A stretch of 45,140 nt of DNA. Source: Thermatribacter sp964570785 (lineage in GTDB: Bacteria; Atribacterota; Atribacteria; Atribacterales; Thermatribacteraceae). Positions within the stretch are counted from its first letter, which is position 1. Every line of letters begins with the position of its first letter. This document shows positions 1 through 7,505 of the stretch, piece by piece. Under the pieces are notes generated by a model. That model saw nothing but the letters and a program-made list of their open reading frames with translations. It was not told the DNA's origin and searched no databases. Location of the stretch: positions 1 through 45,140 of the forward strand of contig CAZMZG010000010.1 of the NCBI GenBank assembly GCA_964570785.1, in the 5' to 3' direction. The position numbers and the translations under genes are program-made.

Positions 1-149
1 TCTTTATCTTCTTTTTCTCCTGGTGCCTGAGCAATTATCATAATTTTGGCATTCAGGTTTCCCTCTCCACAGATGGCGTTCATTCTGGTTTCAGATAACC
101 GGCATCTCCTGCATTCTTTAATTCTTTTGTTCAATTCATCAATTTTCAT
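1..149 (-). CDS. Uracil-DNA glycosylase, family 4/5 type (partial, runs off the left edge)
   Basis: Only the first 49 codons lie in the window; the gene continues past base 1. The start is ATG at 149-147, preceded by GAAGGT about 9 bases upstream. The visible N-terminus has a CRRCRLSETR segment followed by a CGEGN and an AQAPGEKED segment. This matches the opening of Fe-S cluster uracil-DNA glycosylases, where two N-terminal cysteines bind the cluster and the GEAPG-like loop activates water. Such enzymes remove uracil from DNA, which matters most in thermophiles. It reads in the same direction as the GNAT gene behind it. The missing C-terminus means the second cysteine pair cannot be checked. 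Confidence 0.72.
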   Translation of the reverse strand, partial: MKIDELNKRIKECRRCRLSETRMNAICGEGNLNAKIMIIAQAPGEKEDK

Positions 150-198
150 ATTCTCGGACCTTCAATTATTTTTGATTATTTTTGCATTTCGTGTAATG

Positions 199-738
199 TT
201 ACCAATAAGCTGGATTATTAAAAGCTTTTACGCAAGTGGGTCTTTCTTTTATGACTGGAATTGTATCATTTGTCAGTGACTGTCCAAGCCATCCTTCGGG
301 CATTGAAAGTTTGAGTGGAAGTTGAATTGTGCTTTGAGGTAGACGTATAAATCCTACTTTAGAATAAAAAGAAGGATCACCATATGTAATTACGACATCG
401 ACACCTTTTCTTTTTAATTCATTAAGACCAAAATTAATCAAAGACTTGCCGACACCCCTGTGTTGATGTTGGGTACTTACTGCAACTGGAGCGAGCATAT
501 AAACTTTGATTTCGGTGGTATTAAAAGCAAGTCGAGTAAAAAATATTGAGCCAACCAGCTTGTTGGCTATATATGCTCCCAAACAAAAAGTAGTTTGGTT
601 ATCAATTCCAGAAGCAAGCTTTGAGGATAACTCTCCGACCAAAAGTCCCTCGTCTTTTCCTTCTGAAGATGTAAACACAGAAGTAAAAAGCTCTTTAATT
701 GTGTCTTTATCCTGTTTATCCAGATACTTATAATCCAT
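199..738 (-). CDS. GNAT family N-acetyltransferase
   Basis: 179-residue protein with the acetyl-CoA binding signature of the GNAT fold: QHRGVGKSLINFGL (about residues 92-105), the Q/R-x-x-G-x-G/A pyrophosphate loop, followed by a strand ending in YGDPSFYSKVGF, the usual motif B. This resembles YhbS-like predicted acetyltransferases that end in an FYxKxGF segment. The acceptor substrate cannot be read from sequence. The start is ATG at 738 behind an excellent AGGAGGAG site. It stands 148 bases downstream of the trmO-like gene in the AT-rich left segment and may not share its promoter. Confidence 0.82.
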   Translation of the reverse strand: MDYKYLDKQDKDTIKELFTSVFTSSEGKDEGLLVGELSSKLASGIDNQTTFCLGAYIANKLVGSIFFTRLAFNTTEIKVYMLAPVAVSTQHQHRGVGKSLINFGLNELKRKGVDVVITYGDPSFYSKVGFIRLPQSTIQLPLKLSMPEGWLGQSLTNDTIPVIKERPTCVKAFNNPAYW

Positions 739-795
739 TCATTCTCCTCCTGTATGATCAATCAGCCCTAAAAGGCTATTGCGTATAGCGGCTGG

Positions 796-838
796 GGAGT
801 ATCTGAAGCCCGAGCCAACAAACGAGGATTTAGGAGCA
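796..838. repeat. Imperfect intergenic repeat, copy A
   Basis: The gap between the GNAT and trmO-like genes holds a TATCTGAAGCCCGA block followed after a short spacer by GAGGATTTAGGAGCAA. A similar pair of blocks (TATTTGAAGTCCCGA and CGGGATTTAGACGAGCAA) lies at 1424-1467 in the next gap. A further CCTGTTA block occurs after both. The match is by eye and diverged, so this may be an old dispersed intergenic repeat or coincidence. Confidence 0.3.
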
Positions 839-887
839 ACATCCGAAGGCACGGAGCCAGAACGCCTGTTATCTGAAGTCACATGTA

Positions 888-1379
888 TCATTTTGTAAAC
901 TTCCCATCATCCTTTGATGCCGTAGGTTTATTCACGTTATTTTCAAGCCATCCAATTTTTCCCACTTCTCTTACATCAAGTTCCGGCACATAAGGTTTAA
1001 TATCCAAAAGAGGAGTTCCATCTACGATATCAATATCCCTGACGAATAAAAGATTCTCTTCAACTCTAATAAGGCGCACTATCGAAATTCCAATTGGATT
1101 CGGTCTGCTTGGGCTCCTCGTTGCAAAAACTCCATGTTCCTGAACATCCATGTATGGTTTCACTAACAATGGTGCCTTTTTGGATAAATGAAAATGGTAT
1201 ATCAAGATAATGTGAGAAAAACCGTCCAAATCTTTTAGACCGTCGACATATTCAAAAAATACTTCAACTTTTCCCTCAATGTTGCTTGCTACTTTTGGCT
1301 GTATTGGTGTTCCTTTCGGTTCTTTAAATGGAGAATGGACGATGCCAATAGGTTTGTAATGTATCTCATTCATGGTCAT
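888..1379 (-). CDS. trmO: TrmO/TsaA-like tRNA (t6A37) N6-methyltransferase
   Basis: 163-residue protein of the TsaA/TrmO (UPF0066, YaeB) family, which uses S-adenosylmethionine to methylate N6-threonylcarbamoyladenosine 37 of some tRNAs. The family hallmark FATRSPSRPNPIG is at about residues 85-97, preceded by an N-terminal IGIVHSPFKEPKGTP and followed by DGTPLLDIKPYVPE, all in the usual order. Length is typical for the single-domain form. Some archaeal and bacterial members have unproven substrates, so the exact RNA is inferred. Two starts are possible: ATG at 1379, with AAGGAT upstream, or the second ATG two codons later, which has better spacing. Confidence 0.85.
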   Translation of the reverse strand: MTMNEIHYKPIGIVHSPFKEPKGTPIQPKVASNIEGKVEVFFEYVDGLKDLDGFSHIILIYHFHLSKKAPLLVKPYMDVQEHGVFATRSPSRPNPIGISIVRLIRVEENLLFVRDIDIVDGTPLLDIKPYVPELDVREVGKIGWLENNVNKPTASKDDGKFTK

Positions 1380-1432
1380 ACTTATCCTTATGCGATTTCG
1401 ATTTCAGATAAAGCATTTGACGATATTTGAAG

Positions 1433-1557
1433 TCCCGACGATAGTCGGGATTTAGACGAGCAATAGTGAGCCACATATCCACCTGTTAAGCGATCCGAAG
1501 GGCGAGGTTGCAAAGCAACCTCGGGTTGAGGGTAAAGAAGATTTTCATCATCTTCTT
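1433..1557. repeat. Cluster of three intergenic hairpins, incl. repeat copy B
   Basis: Three perfect inverted repeats sit in a row. TCCCGAC/GTCGGGA with a GATA loop is at 1433-1450. CGAGGTTGC/GCAACCTCG with an AAA loop is at 1503-1523. AAGAAGAT/ATCTTCTT is at 1535-1557. None is followed by a clear U tract on either strand, although the third could weakly terminate minus-strand transcription from the NifX-like gene. The first is embedded in the copy B repeat at 1424-1467. The gap 1380-1610 holds no gene I can support. Confidence 0.5.
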
Positions 1558-1610
1558 AATTACGCTTTCGCGAATTTAGGTATCTCTTTTGGTATATTGC
1601 CAGTTTTCCT

Positions 1611-1868
1611 CTACTCGATGAGGTCATAAATTTTACCAAAGTTTTTCGCCGCTTCCTTCATAATTTCTGAGATCTCATCAGTTTCTATTACTGCCGGTTG
1701 GAATTTAGTATTGGCAGCTATTTTTACGAAGTTAGGACTTATTTTTCTGCCTATGATAACATCAGCATCTTTAAATATCTCCATACATGCTTTCATTTCC
1801 ATCCCCATATGACTTGGGACAATTCTTTTTCCATCATTTGAGCCGAGCGCAATTCTTATCTTTTTCAT
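1611..1868 (-). CDS. NifX/NifB-C-like (dinitrogenase iron-molybdenum cofactor family) small protein
   Basis: 85-residue soluble protein. It opens with a KKIRIALGSNDGKRIVPSHMG strand-loop and later has DADVIIGRKISPNFVK, then a helix ending the protein. This is the layout of the Nitro_FeMo-Co domain (small RNase H-like fold) found in NifX, NifY and the C-terminus of NifB, and in many free-standing anaerobe proteins of unknown job. No nitrogenase genes are visible, so a nitrogen fixation role is not implied; iron-sulfur or metal trafficking is only a guess. The start is ATG at 1868 behind a perfect AAAGGAGGAGG site. Confidence 0.62.
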   Translation of the reverse strand: MKKIRIALGSNDGKRIVPSHMGMEMKACMEIFKDADVIIGRKISPNFVKIAANTKFQPAVIETDEISEIMKEAAKNFGKIYDLIE

Positions 1869-2377
1869 TTCCTCCTCCTTTTTTATTCACATTAATTTAT
1901 AATGCTTTATAATCACAACAAATGTGAGAATTATATAAGCACTGTAAGTCCAATTTCTAACCAAAGTGGCTTTGTCTTTAATTTTTCTTAGTAAGTTTAA
2001 CCTTTTGATTTCCATCTCCTTCCCGGAGTAGATTTGACTTTCTCTATCAATTTCTGATTGTAAGAAATCCGGATTTGAGTATTTTGTAGGTGCCTTTTAA
2101 TTTTTAATTGCTGTGGGAGAATTATCTTTCGTTGCAAGTTTATTTAACTCTTTTTACTCTTACCAAGGTTCAATGGTTTTTGACATTACTTAACAACATT
2201 ATAGCAAAAGGCAAAACCGGGTTCATTTTCAAAAAATTTCGGGGTAGGTTGTGGGCTAGTTTTTCTCCTCGCTTTGAGATGGGGAAAAGAGGGATTGTAA
2301 ATTTTCCCCGTTGCTTAACCTTGGTGAGCAGATCTGAAGGATACTTTGAACTTTGAAGATAGCTTTCTAAAAGACAA
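1869..2377. other. Gene-free AT-rich stretch with nested inverted repeats
   Basis: No convincing gene was found on either strand in these 509 bases. An 82-codon open frame at 2108-2356 on the plus strand has no ribosome binding site and low-complexity, unfamiliar sequence. Visible structure: CTTACCAAGGTT at 2159-2170 is complementary, with one mismatch, to AACCTTGGTGAG at 2317-2328. Inside that pair lies GGGGAAAA (2281-2288) facing TTTTCCCC (2302-2309). This could be a folded RNA, a remnant of a small element or chance. The stretch links tRNA-Asn to the accessory genes. Confidence 0.35.
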
Positions 2378-2452
2378 TGGCTCCTCGGGCAGGATTCGAA
2401 CCTGCAACCCTCCGGTTAACAGCCGGATGCTCCACCGTTGAGCTACCGAGGA
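2378..2452 (-). tRNA. tRNA-Asn (GTT anticodon)
   Basis: The minus strand folds as a complete cloverleaf. The acceptor stem is TCCTCGG/CCGAGGA with discriminator G and an encoded CCA (2378-2380). The D arm begins TAGCTCAACGG. The anticodon stem CCGGC/ACCGG encloses CTGTTAA with anticodon GTT, and the T arm contains GGTTCGAATCC. It lies 30 bases downstream of the rpoD stop and has its own promoter overlapping the end of rpoD. Its 3' end faces the AT-rich accessory segment. Confidence 0.96.
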
Positions 2453-2469
2453 GCGCTCTACGCTGAAGA

Positions 2470-2498
2470 ATTATAGCCAGTCTATTCCGATTCGTCAA
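2470..2498 (-). promoter_or_regulatory. Sigma-70 promoter of tRNA-Asn, inside the 3' end of rpoD
   Basis: On the minus strand TTGACG (2493-2498) is followed by a 17-base spacer and a perfect TATAAT (2470-2475). The -35 box and half the spacer are still rpoD coding sequence. The predicted start is about 10 bases before the mature tRNA 5' end, which suits a tRNA gene. Confidence 0.75.
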
Positions 2499-3603
2499 GG
2501 TAGTCCCGTAATTTTTTGCTTCGGTTGGGATGTCGCAACTTGCGCAAGGCTTTGGCTTCGATTTGCCGAATCCTCTCTCTGGTTACTCCGAAAATTTGTC
2601 CCACTTCTTCAAGGGTGTGGGGTTTTCCATCTTCAAGCCCAAATCGGAGCTTGAGCACTCTACGTTCTCTTTCTGAAAGGGTGTTCAATACGCTTTCCAG
2701 TTGCTCGCGCAAAAGCGTATACGATGCTGCCTGAGGAGGCGCCATGGCGCCAGTATCTTCTATAAAGTCCCCAAGGTGGCTGTCCTCCTCTTCACCAATT
2801 GGGGTTTCCAGGGACAGTGGCTCCTGGGCAGTTTTCATTATTTCCTGGACCTTTTCAACAGTTATTCCCATTTCGTTAGCTATTTCCTCGGGGGTGGGTT
2901 CTCGGCCCAGGCGCTGGGTAAGTTGTCTGGAAACTCGAATTAACTTGTTTATAGTTTCCACCATGTGTACCGGAATGCGGATAGTCCTCGCCTGGTCAGC
3001 AATTGCTCGGGTTATGGCCTGTCGTATCCACCAGGTTGCATAAGTGCTGAATTTGTAGCCTTTGCGGTAGTCAAACTTTTCGACAGCCCTAATAAGTCCC
3101 AGGTTGCCTTCCTGGATTAGGTCCAGAAAAAGCAATCCTCTGCCCACATAGCGTTTGGCAATGCTTACCACCAGTCTCAGGTTGGCTTCGATGAGTTTTT
3201 TCTTGGCCTCTATGTCTCCTTGCTCAATCCTTTTGGCAAGTTCTACTTCCTCTTTTGGTGTAAGCAAGGGGACCTGACCGATTTCTTTAAGATACATTTT
3301 GACTGGATCATCAACTCCTATTCCTTTAATTTCTTCAAACTGCAGGTCCTCGCTTTCAGAAGTTTTTTCTGTTCCTTCACGAAGTGCTTCTTCGTCAGAA
3401 ACTTCGATGCCCAGATCCGAAAGAGTACTGTAAATGTCGTCTAAGCGGTCAACATCTACCACCTGGTCTCCTAAAAAATCGTTGAGCTCCTTGAAAGTAA
3501 TATACCCCTTCTTTTTGCCGCTTTCCAGTAACGGAGATATGGTTGAAGAAGTATAAGCACCATATTCACTATACGCATTATTTTTCTTGCGGTTGGACGC
3601 CAA
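2482..3603 (-). CDS. rpoD: RNA polymerase primary sigma factor RpoD/SigA
   Basis: 373 residues, the usual short SigA size of Firmicutes, without the large non-conserved region of proteobacterial RpoD. Region 1.2 begins at DPVKMYLKEIG (residues 99-109). Region 2 contains DLIQEGNLGLIRAVEKFDY and the -10 recognition helix YATWWIRQAI (161-197). Region 4 carries the -35 recognition helix TLEEVGQIFGVTRERIRQIE (330-349). The start codon is TTG at 3603 with AGGGAGAGG five bases upstream. It is the last protein gene of the rpsU-to-rpoD block, 20 bases after dnaG, as in Bacillus and Clostridia. The predicted promoters in this window match what this factor should recognise. Confidence 0.98.
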   Translation of the reverse strand: MASNRKKNNAYSEYGAYTSSTISPLLESGKKKGYITFKELNDFLGDQVVDVDRLDDIYSTLSDLGIEVSDEEALREGTEKTSESEDLQFEEIKGIGVDDPVKMYLKEIGQVPLLTPKEEVELAKRIEQGDIEAKKKLIEANLRLVVSIAKRYVGRGLLFLDLIQEGNLGLIRAVEKFDYRKGYKFSTYATWWIRQAITRAIADQARTIRIPVHMVETINKLIRVSRQLTQRLGREPTPEEIANEMGITVEKVQEIMKTAQEPLSLETPIGEEEDSHLGDFIEDTGAMAPPQAASYTLLREQLESVLNTLSERERRVLKLRFGLEDGKPHTLEEVGQIFGVTRERIRQIEAKALRKLRHPNRSKKLRDYLDESE

Positions 3604-3623
3604 AGCGACCTCTCCCTTTCTAT

Positions 3624-5462
3624 TTATTTTTGACTTTTTATTAATTCCTGTTCTTTTTTAAGTATCTGGTTGTATTCTTTCAGTTTATCCTGAAGAAGGG
3701 CTTTTAGTTTTCGTTGTTCTTCTTCGGATAAAGTACTCTTAGAAAGTTGTGCTGAGATTCGGGAAAGCTCTTTTTCGGTGTTTTTTCGTCGTCGAGAAAG
3801 CGCGCTTTTTTTAACTGTTTTGATCAGGTCCTGGACTACTTCTTCTCTTTCAAGCCCAAATTCCAGATCCTCCCGAGTAGCTATTTCTGAGACCAGATGT
3901 TGCATGTCAGAATCACTAATAAAAACTCCTGCCAGATCGGCAAAAGAAAAGTCTTTTTTTTTGGAAAACAAGGTATTTATGGCTCGCCACAAGCGACGGT
4001 TATTAGAACAGGAAAAATCACTTTCCTCAAATTCTTCCAGAAGCTTTTCTCGGAAAGACAAGTCTTCCAACAATTTCTTTATAATCATTTTTTCGGCTTT
4101 TATATTCCCGGGTTCCTTTAAATCAGTGGTCAATGTAAAGAACTTTTCTTTCGCCTTGCTTTGAATGCCTTTTTCTTTCTCTGTTGCTCGGTAAATAAGC
4201 GATTCTTCCACATTAATTTTTCTGGCGAGCTGCTTAATGCGTAGTTCCCGCTCTACCGTGTCTGCGATCTGCAAATAGGGAACCAGCGTTTGAATGATTT
4301 TAACTTTGGATTCCACAGTTTTATAACCATGTTGCTTCAGCAATAATTCCAGGTAAAAGTCAAAATAAGACATCTCTTTGGATAGAATTTCTAAAAGCGC
4401 TTCTTTACCTTTTTCTCTCAAAAACAAATCTGGGTCATAAGGAGAAGGAATGCGAACTATTTTGACTTCAAGTCCCTGAGATCGGAGCAACTCCACTCCC
4501 CTTAATGTGGCTGTTTCTCCTGCTTTATCGGAATCAAAGCAAAGGACAACCTGCTGGGTATATCGTCGCAGCAGGGAAGCTTGCTGGGATGTGAAAGCCG
4601 TTCCCATGGATGCCACACAGTTTTCTACGCCGGCTTCGTAAAGGCTCAAAAAATCCATGTATCCTTCGACGACTATTGCCTTTCCAGCTTTGCGGATGGG
4701 GCCTTTGGCAGCAAAAAGACCGTATAAGTTTTGACCTTTGGAGAAAATAGGACTATCTGGGGTGTTGATATATTTTGCTCCTTCTCCGGAGAGAGACCTT
4801 CCTGCAAATCCAATCGCCCTACCCTGGTCGTCGTGAAGTGTGAAAACTATTCGGCCTCTAAAGCGGTCCAGTAATTGGCCTTTTTTACCCAAGATTCCAG
4901 CTCCACTTGCTATAAAATCTTTTCCTGAAAAACCCTGTTTCATTAGATAACTCAATGTTTCTCCGCTATCCAGGGGAGAAAAACCAATGCCAAAATATTT
5001 CAACGTTTCTGGTTTTAATCCACGTTTTTCGAGTAAATAAGATTTAGCCTCCTGTGCTTCCCGGCTTTGGGGATTTACAAGCTGGGCGTGGTAAAATCGC
5101 TGCAGCGTTTTGTTGAGTTCCAGAAGGCGCTTTCTCTCTAGTGCTTCTCTGGAGAGAAAGCCTCCTTTTCTTTCAGGTAGGGGTAACCCATATTTTTCGG
5201 CAATGATGGTTACTGCTTCTGGGAAGCTTACTCCTTCTATTTTTATTACGAAGGAAAAAATATCGCCCCCTACTCCACAGCCAAAGCAGTGAAAAATCCC
5301 TTTTTCTGGAGACACTATAAAGGAAGGGGTTTTTTCTTCGTGAAAAGGACAGAGAGCCCGAAAATTCTTGCCTGCAGGTTTCAAATCCACATATTGGGAG
5401 ACTAAATCCACGATATCAACTTTTTGTCGTATTTCTTCAAGGAATTCCTGGGGAAAAAACAA
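3624..5462 (-). CDS. dnaG: DNA primase DnaG
   Basis: Synthesises RNA primers for replication. I place the start at TTG 5462, giving 612 residues that begin FFPQEFLEEIRQKVDIVDLV, the normal DnaG opening. A longer frame to 5546 would overlap hppA and translate through a strong hairpin, which is unlikely. The CHC2 zinc site is C38, H41, C59, C62. The TOPRIM domain has VEGYMDF with E266, then D310 and D312 in CFDSDKAG. A helicase-binding C-terminal region follows. A weak ribosome binding site (GGTGG) precedes the TTG, so translation may depend on coupling to hppA upstream. rpoD follows after 20 bases. Confidence 0.96.
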   Translation of the reverse strand: MFFPQEFLEEIRQKVDIVDLVSQYVDLKPAGKNFRALCPFHEEKTPSFIVSPEKGIFHCFGCGVGGDIFSFVIKIEGVSFPEAVTIIAEKYGLPLPERKGGFLSREALERKRLLELNKTLQRFYHAQLVNPQSREAQEAKSYLLEKRGLKPETLKYFGIGFSPLDSGETLSYLMKQGFSGKDFIASGAGILGKKGQLLDRFRGRIVFTLHDDQGRAIGFAGRSLSGEGAKYINTPDSPIFSKGQNLYGLFAAKGPIRKAGKAIVVEGYMDFLSLYEAGVENCVASMGTAFTSQQASLLRRYTQQVVLCFDSDKAGETATLRGVELLRSQGLEVKIVRIPSPYDPDLFLREKGKEALLEILSKEMSYFDFYLELLLKQHGYKTVESKVKIIQTLVPYLQIADTVERELRIKQLARKINVEESLIYRATEKEKGIQSKAKEKFFTLTTDLKEPGNIKAEKMIIKKLLEDLSFREKLLEEFEESDFSCSNNRRLWRAINTLFSKKKDFSFADLAGVFISDSDMQHLVSEIATREDLEFGLEREEVVQDLIKTVKKSALSRRRKNTEKELSRISAQLSKSTLSEEEQRKLKALLQDKLKEYNQILKKEQELIKSQK

Positions 5463-5477
5463 CCCGAACCACCCAAC

Positions 5478-5510
5478 CTGGGGGCTCTGAGAAGCACCCG
5501 AAGCCCCCAG
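5478..5510 (-). other. Intercistronic GC hairpin between hppA and dnaG
   Basis: CTGGGGGCT (5478-5486) is complementary to AGCCCCCAG (5502-5510), a 9-bp GC-rich stem with a 15-base loop. It is located just after the hppA stop and just before the dnaG TTG start. No U tract follows directly, so it may be a processing or stability element rather than a full terminator. Confidence 0.6.
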
Positions 5511-5523
5511 TTCAAATAAGCGG

Positions 5524-7485
5524 TTAATGAATAAAAATCGGAGCAAAAACTAAAGCTACAATGGACATCAATTTAATGAGAATGTTTAACGAAGGTCCAG
5601 CCGTGTCTTTGAATGGGTCTCCGACGGTATCACCGACTACTGCTGCTGCGTGCTGAGGGGACCCTTTCCCGCCAAGGTTACCTTCTTCAATATATTTTTT
5701 AGCGTTATCCCAGGCTCCACCGGAGTTGGCCATCATTACTGCCAGCATCAGGCCGGAAACAATAGCTCCTGCCAGGAGTCCACCCAGAGCTTCTTTGCCA
5801 AGTACGATTCCGACGATCAAAGGAATTGTCACTGCTAAAATACCGGGCAAGATCATTTGGGAAAGAGCACCGCGAGTGCTAATGTCCACGCACCGGGCGT
5901 AGTCTGGTTTGGCTTTTCCTTCCATAAGACCAGCAATTTCACGGAATTGCCTGCGTACTTCTTCCACCATTCGGAAAGCTGTCCTGCCAACCGCTCGAAG
6001 TGCTAAGGAGCTGAAAAGATAAGGCATCATAGCACCTATGAAGAGTCCTACTACTGTCATAGGTTTAACTATATCGATGATTTTAAGGTTTACTGCCGCA
6101 CCGTAGGCTGAAAAGAGAGCCAGAGCAGTTAGCGCAGCTGAGCCAATGGCTAAACCTTTACCAATAGCAGCGGTGGTGTTACCCAGAGCATCGAGCGAGT
6201 CGGTTATTTTACGGATATTGGGCCCCAATCCTGCCATTTCGGCTATGCCACCTGCGTTGTCGGCAACAGGACCGTAAGCATCGATAGCCAGAGTCATACC
6301 AGTAATGGAAAGCATGCCCAGAGCGGCTACTGCAATACCGTAAATTCCTGCTGCCCAGTAAGAAATCAGTATGGCTCCACAGATGAGTATTACTGGCACA
6401 ACTGTGCTTTCCATTCCTACCGAAAGTCCGTCAATGATTACCGTGGCTGGTCCGGTTTTGGACGCTTCAGCAAGGTTACGCACAGGTTTGAAATGGCTCG
6501 AGGTGTAATATTCGGAAGTGAGACCAATGGCAATTCCAGCGATTAGTCCGGCTACTGTGGCAACGAAGACACCAAGATTTCCGAAAAGAGTAAGAGATAA
6601 GATTAGACTGAATACAGCAGCCAGAAGGCCACTTATGTAGGTGCCCCGATTTAAGGCGGCGGCAAGACCCTTTTCGTCTTTAGCGCTTACAAAGAAGGTA
6701 CCAATAATTGCAGCGATGATGCCGAAAGCCGCCATTAAAAGAGGATAGGTTACTCCCGCGAAACCGGAGAAGAGAGTCACTCCAAGGATCATTGCGGCGA
6801 TGATGGACCCCACGTAAGATTCGAAGAGGTCTGCTCCCATGCCGGCCACGTCGCCGACGTTGTCGCCCACGTTGTCGGCAATGACTGCTGGATTGCGAGG
6901 ATCGTCTTCGGGTATGCCAGCTTCTACTTTTCCCACCAGATCGGCGCCTACATCGGCTGCTTTAGTGTAAATTCCTCCACCAACGCGGGCGAAAAGTGCG
7001 ATAGAGCTGGCTCCCAGTGCGAAACCATTAATCACCCGTGGATCACGGATAATGGCGTACAGAATTCCCAAACCCAGAAGGCCAAAGCCAACCACACACA
7101 TTCCCATGAAAGCACCGGCGGAAAAAGCCACTTTCAGGGCCTGGTTGACGCCTTCTGTGGCTGCTTGGGTAGTGCGGGCGTTGCTTCTGGTTGCAATGCG
7201 CATTCCTGCAAATCCGGCAAGGGCCGAGCAAAAAGCGCCTACCAGAAAACAAACTGCAGTAACCCAGTTACGGGCAAAGCCGAGCACTATGAACATGACT
7301 ATCACAAAAAAGATCAAGAAACTGTACTCTCGCTTCAGGAAGGCCATGGCTCCTTCCTGAATCGCCTTTGATATTTCCTGCATGCGTTCATTTCCAGGGC
7401 TGTAGCGGTTGATTTTATGTGCCAGCGAGAGCGCAAAAAGCACCGCTATTAAGCCTGCAATTGGGGCAAAAAGCACTACTCCCAT
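5524..7485 (-). CDS. hppA: Membrane-bound ion-pumping pyrophosphatase (K+-dependent type)
   Basis: 653-residue polytopic membrane protein that hydrolyses PPi and pumps H+ or Na+ out of the cytoplasm. The PPi-binding motifs are intact: DVGADLVGKVE (178-188), DDPRNPAVIADNVGDNVGD (194-212) and the C-terminal GDTVGDPFKDTAGPS. In GNTTAAIGKG the diagnostic positions are A439 and G442, the K+-dependent signature; many K+-dependent members pump Na+, but the ion cannot be fixed by eye. The start is ATG behind GAAAGGAGGAG. It follows dgt by 20 bases and sits close to ppdK, the other PPi enzyme, suggesting coordinated PPi use. Confidence 0.96.
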   Translation of the reverse strand: MGVVLFAPIAGLIAVLFALSLAHKINRYSPGNERMQEISKAIQEGAMAFLKREYSFLIFFVIVMFIVLGFARNWVTAVCFLVGAFCSALAGFAGMRIATRSNARTTQAATEGVNQALKVAFSAGAFMGMCVVGFGLLGLGILYAIIRDPRVINGFALGASSIALFARVGGGIYTKAADVGADLVGKVEAGIPEDDPRNPAVIADNVGDNVGDVAGMGADLFESYVGSIIAAMILGVTLFSGFAGVTYPLLMAAFGIIAAIIGTFFVSAKDEKGLAAALNRGTYISGLLAAVFSLILSLTLFGNLGVFVATVAGLIAGIAIGLTSEYYTSSHFKPVRNLAEASKTGPATVIIDGLSVGMESTVVPVILICGAILISYWAAGIYGIAVAALGMLSITGMTLAIDAYGPVADNAGGIAEMAGLGPNIRKITDSLDALGNTTAAIGKGLAIGSAALTALALFSAYGAAVNLKIIDIVKPMTVVGLFIGAMMPYLFSSLALRAVGRTAFRMVEEVRRQFREIAGLMEGKAKPDYARCVDISTRGALSQMILPGILAVTIPLIVGIVLGKEALGGLLAGAIVSGLMLAVMMANSGGAWDNAKKYIEEGNLGGKGSPQHAAAVVGDTVGDPFKDTAGPSLNILIKLMSIVALVFAPIFIH

Positions 7486-7505
7486 TACAACTCCTCCTTT
7501 CTATG

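Noticed and set aside
2108..2356. 82-codon plus-strand open frame in the gene-free gap
   Set aside because: No ribosome site and no recognisable domain; kept only as part of the gene-free region.
5463..5546. N-terminal extension of dnaG overlapping hppA
   Set aside because: It translates through the junction hairpin and gives residues unlike DnaG; TTG 5462 gives the normal N-terminus.
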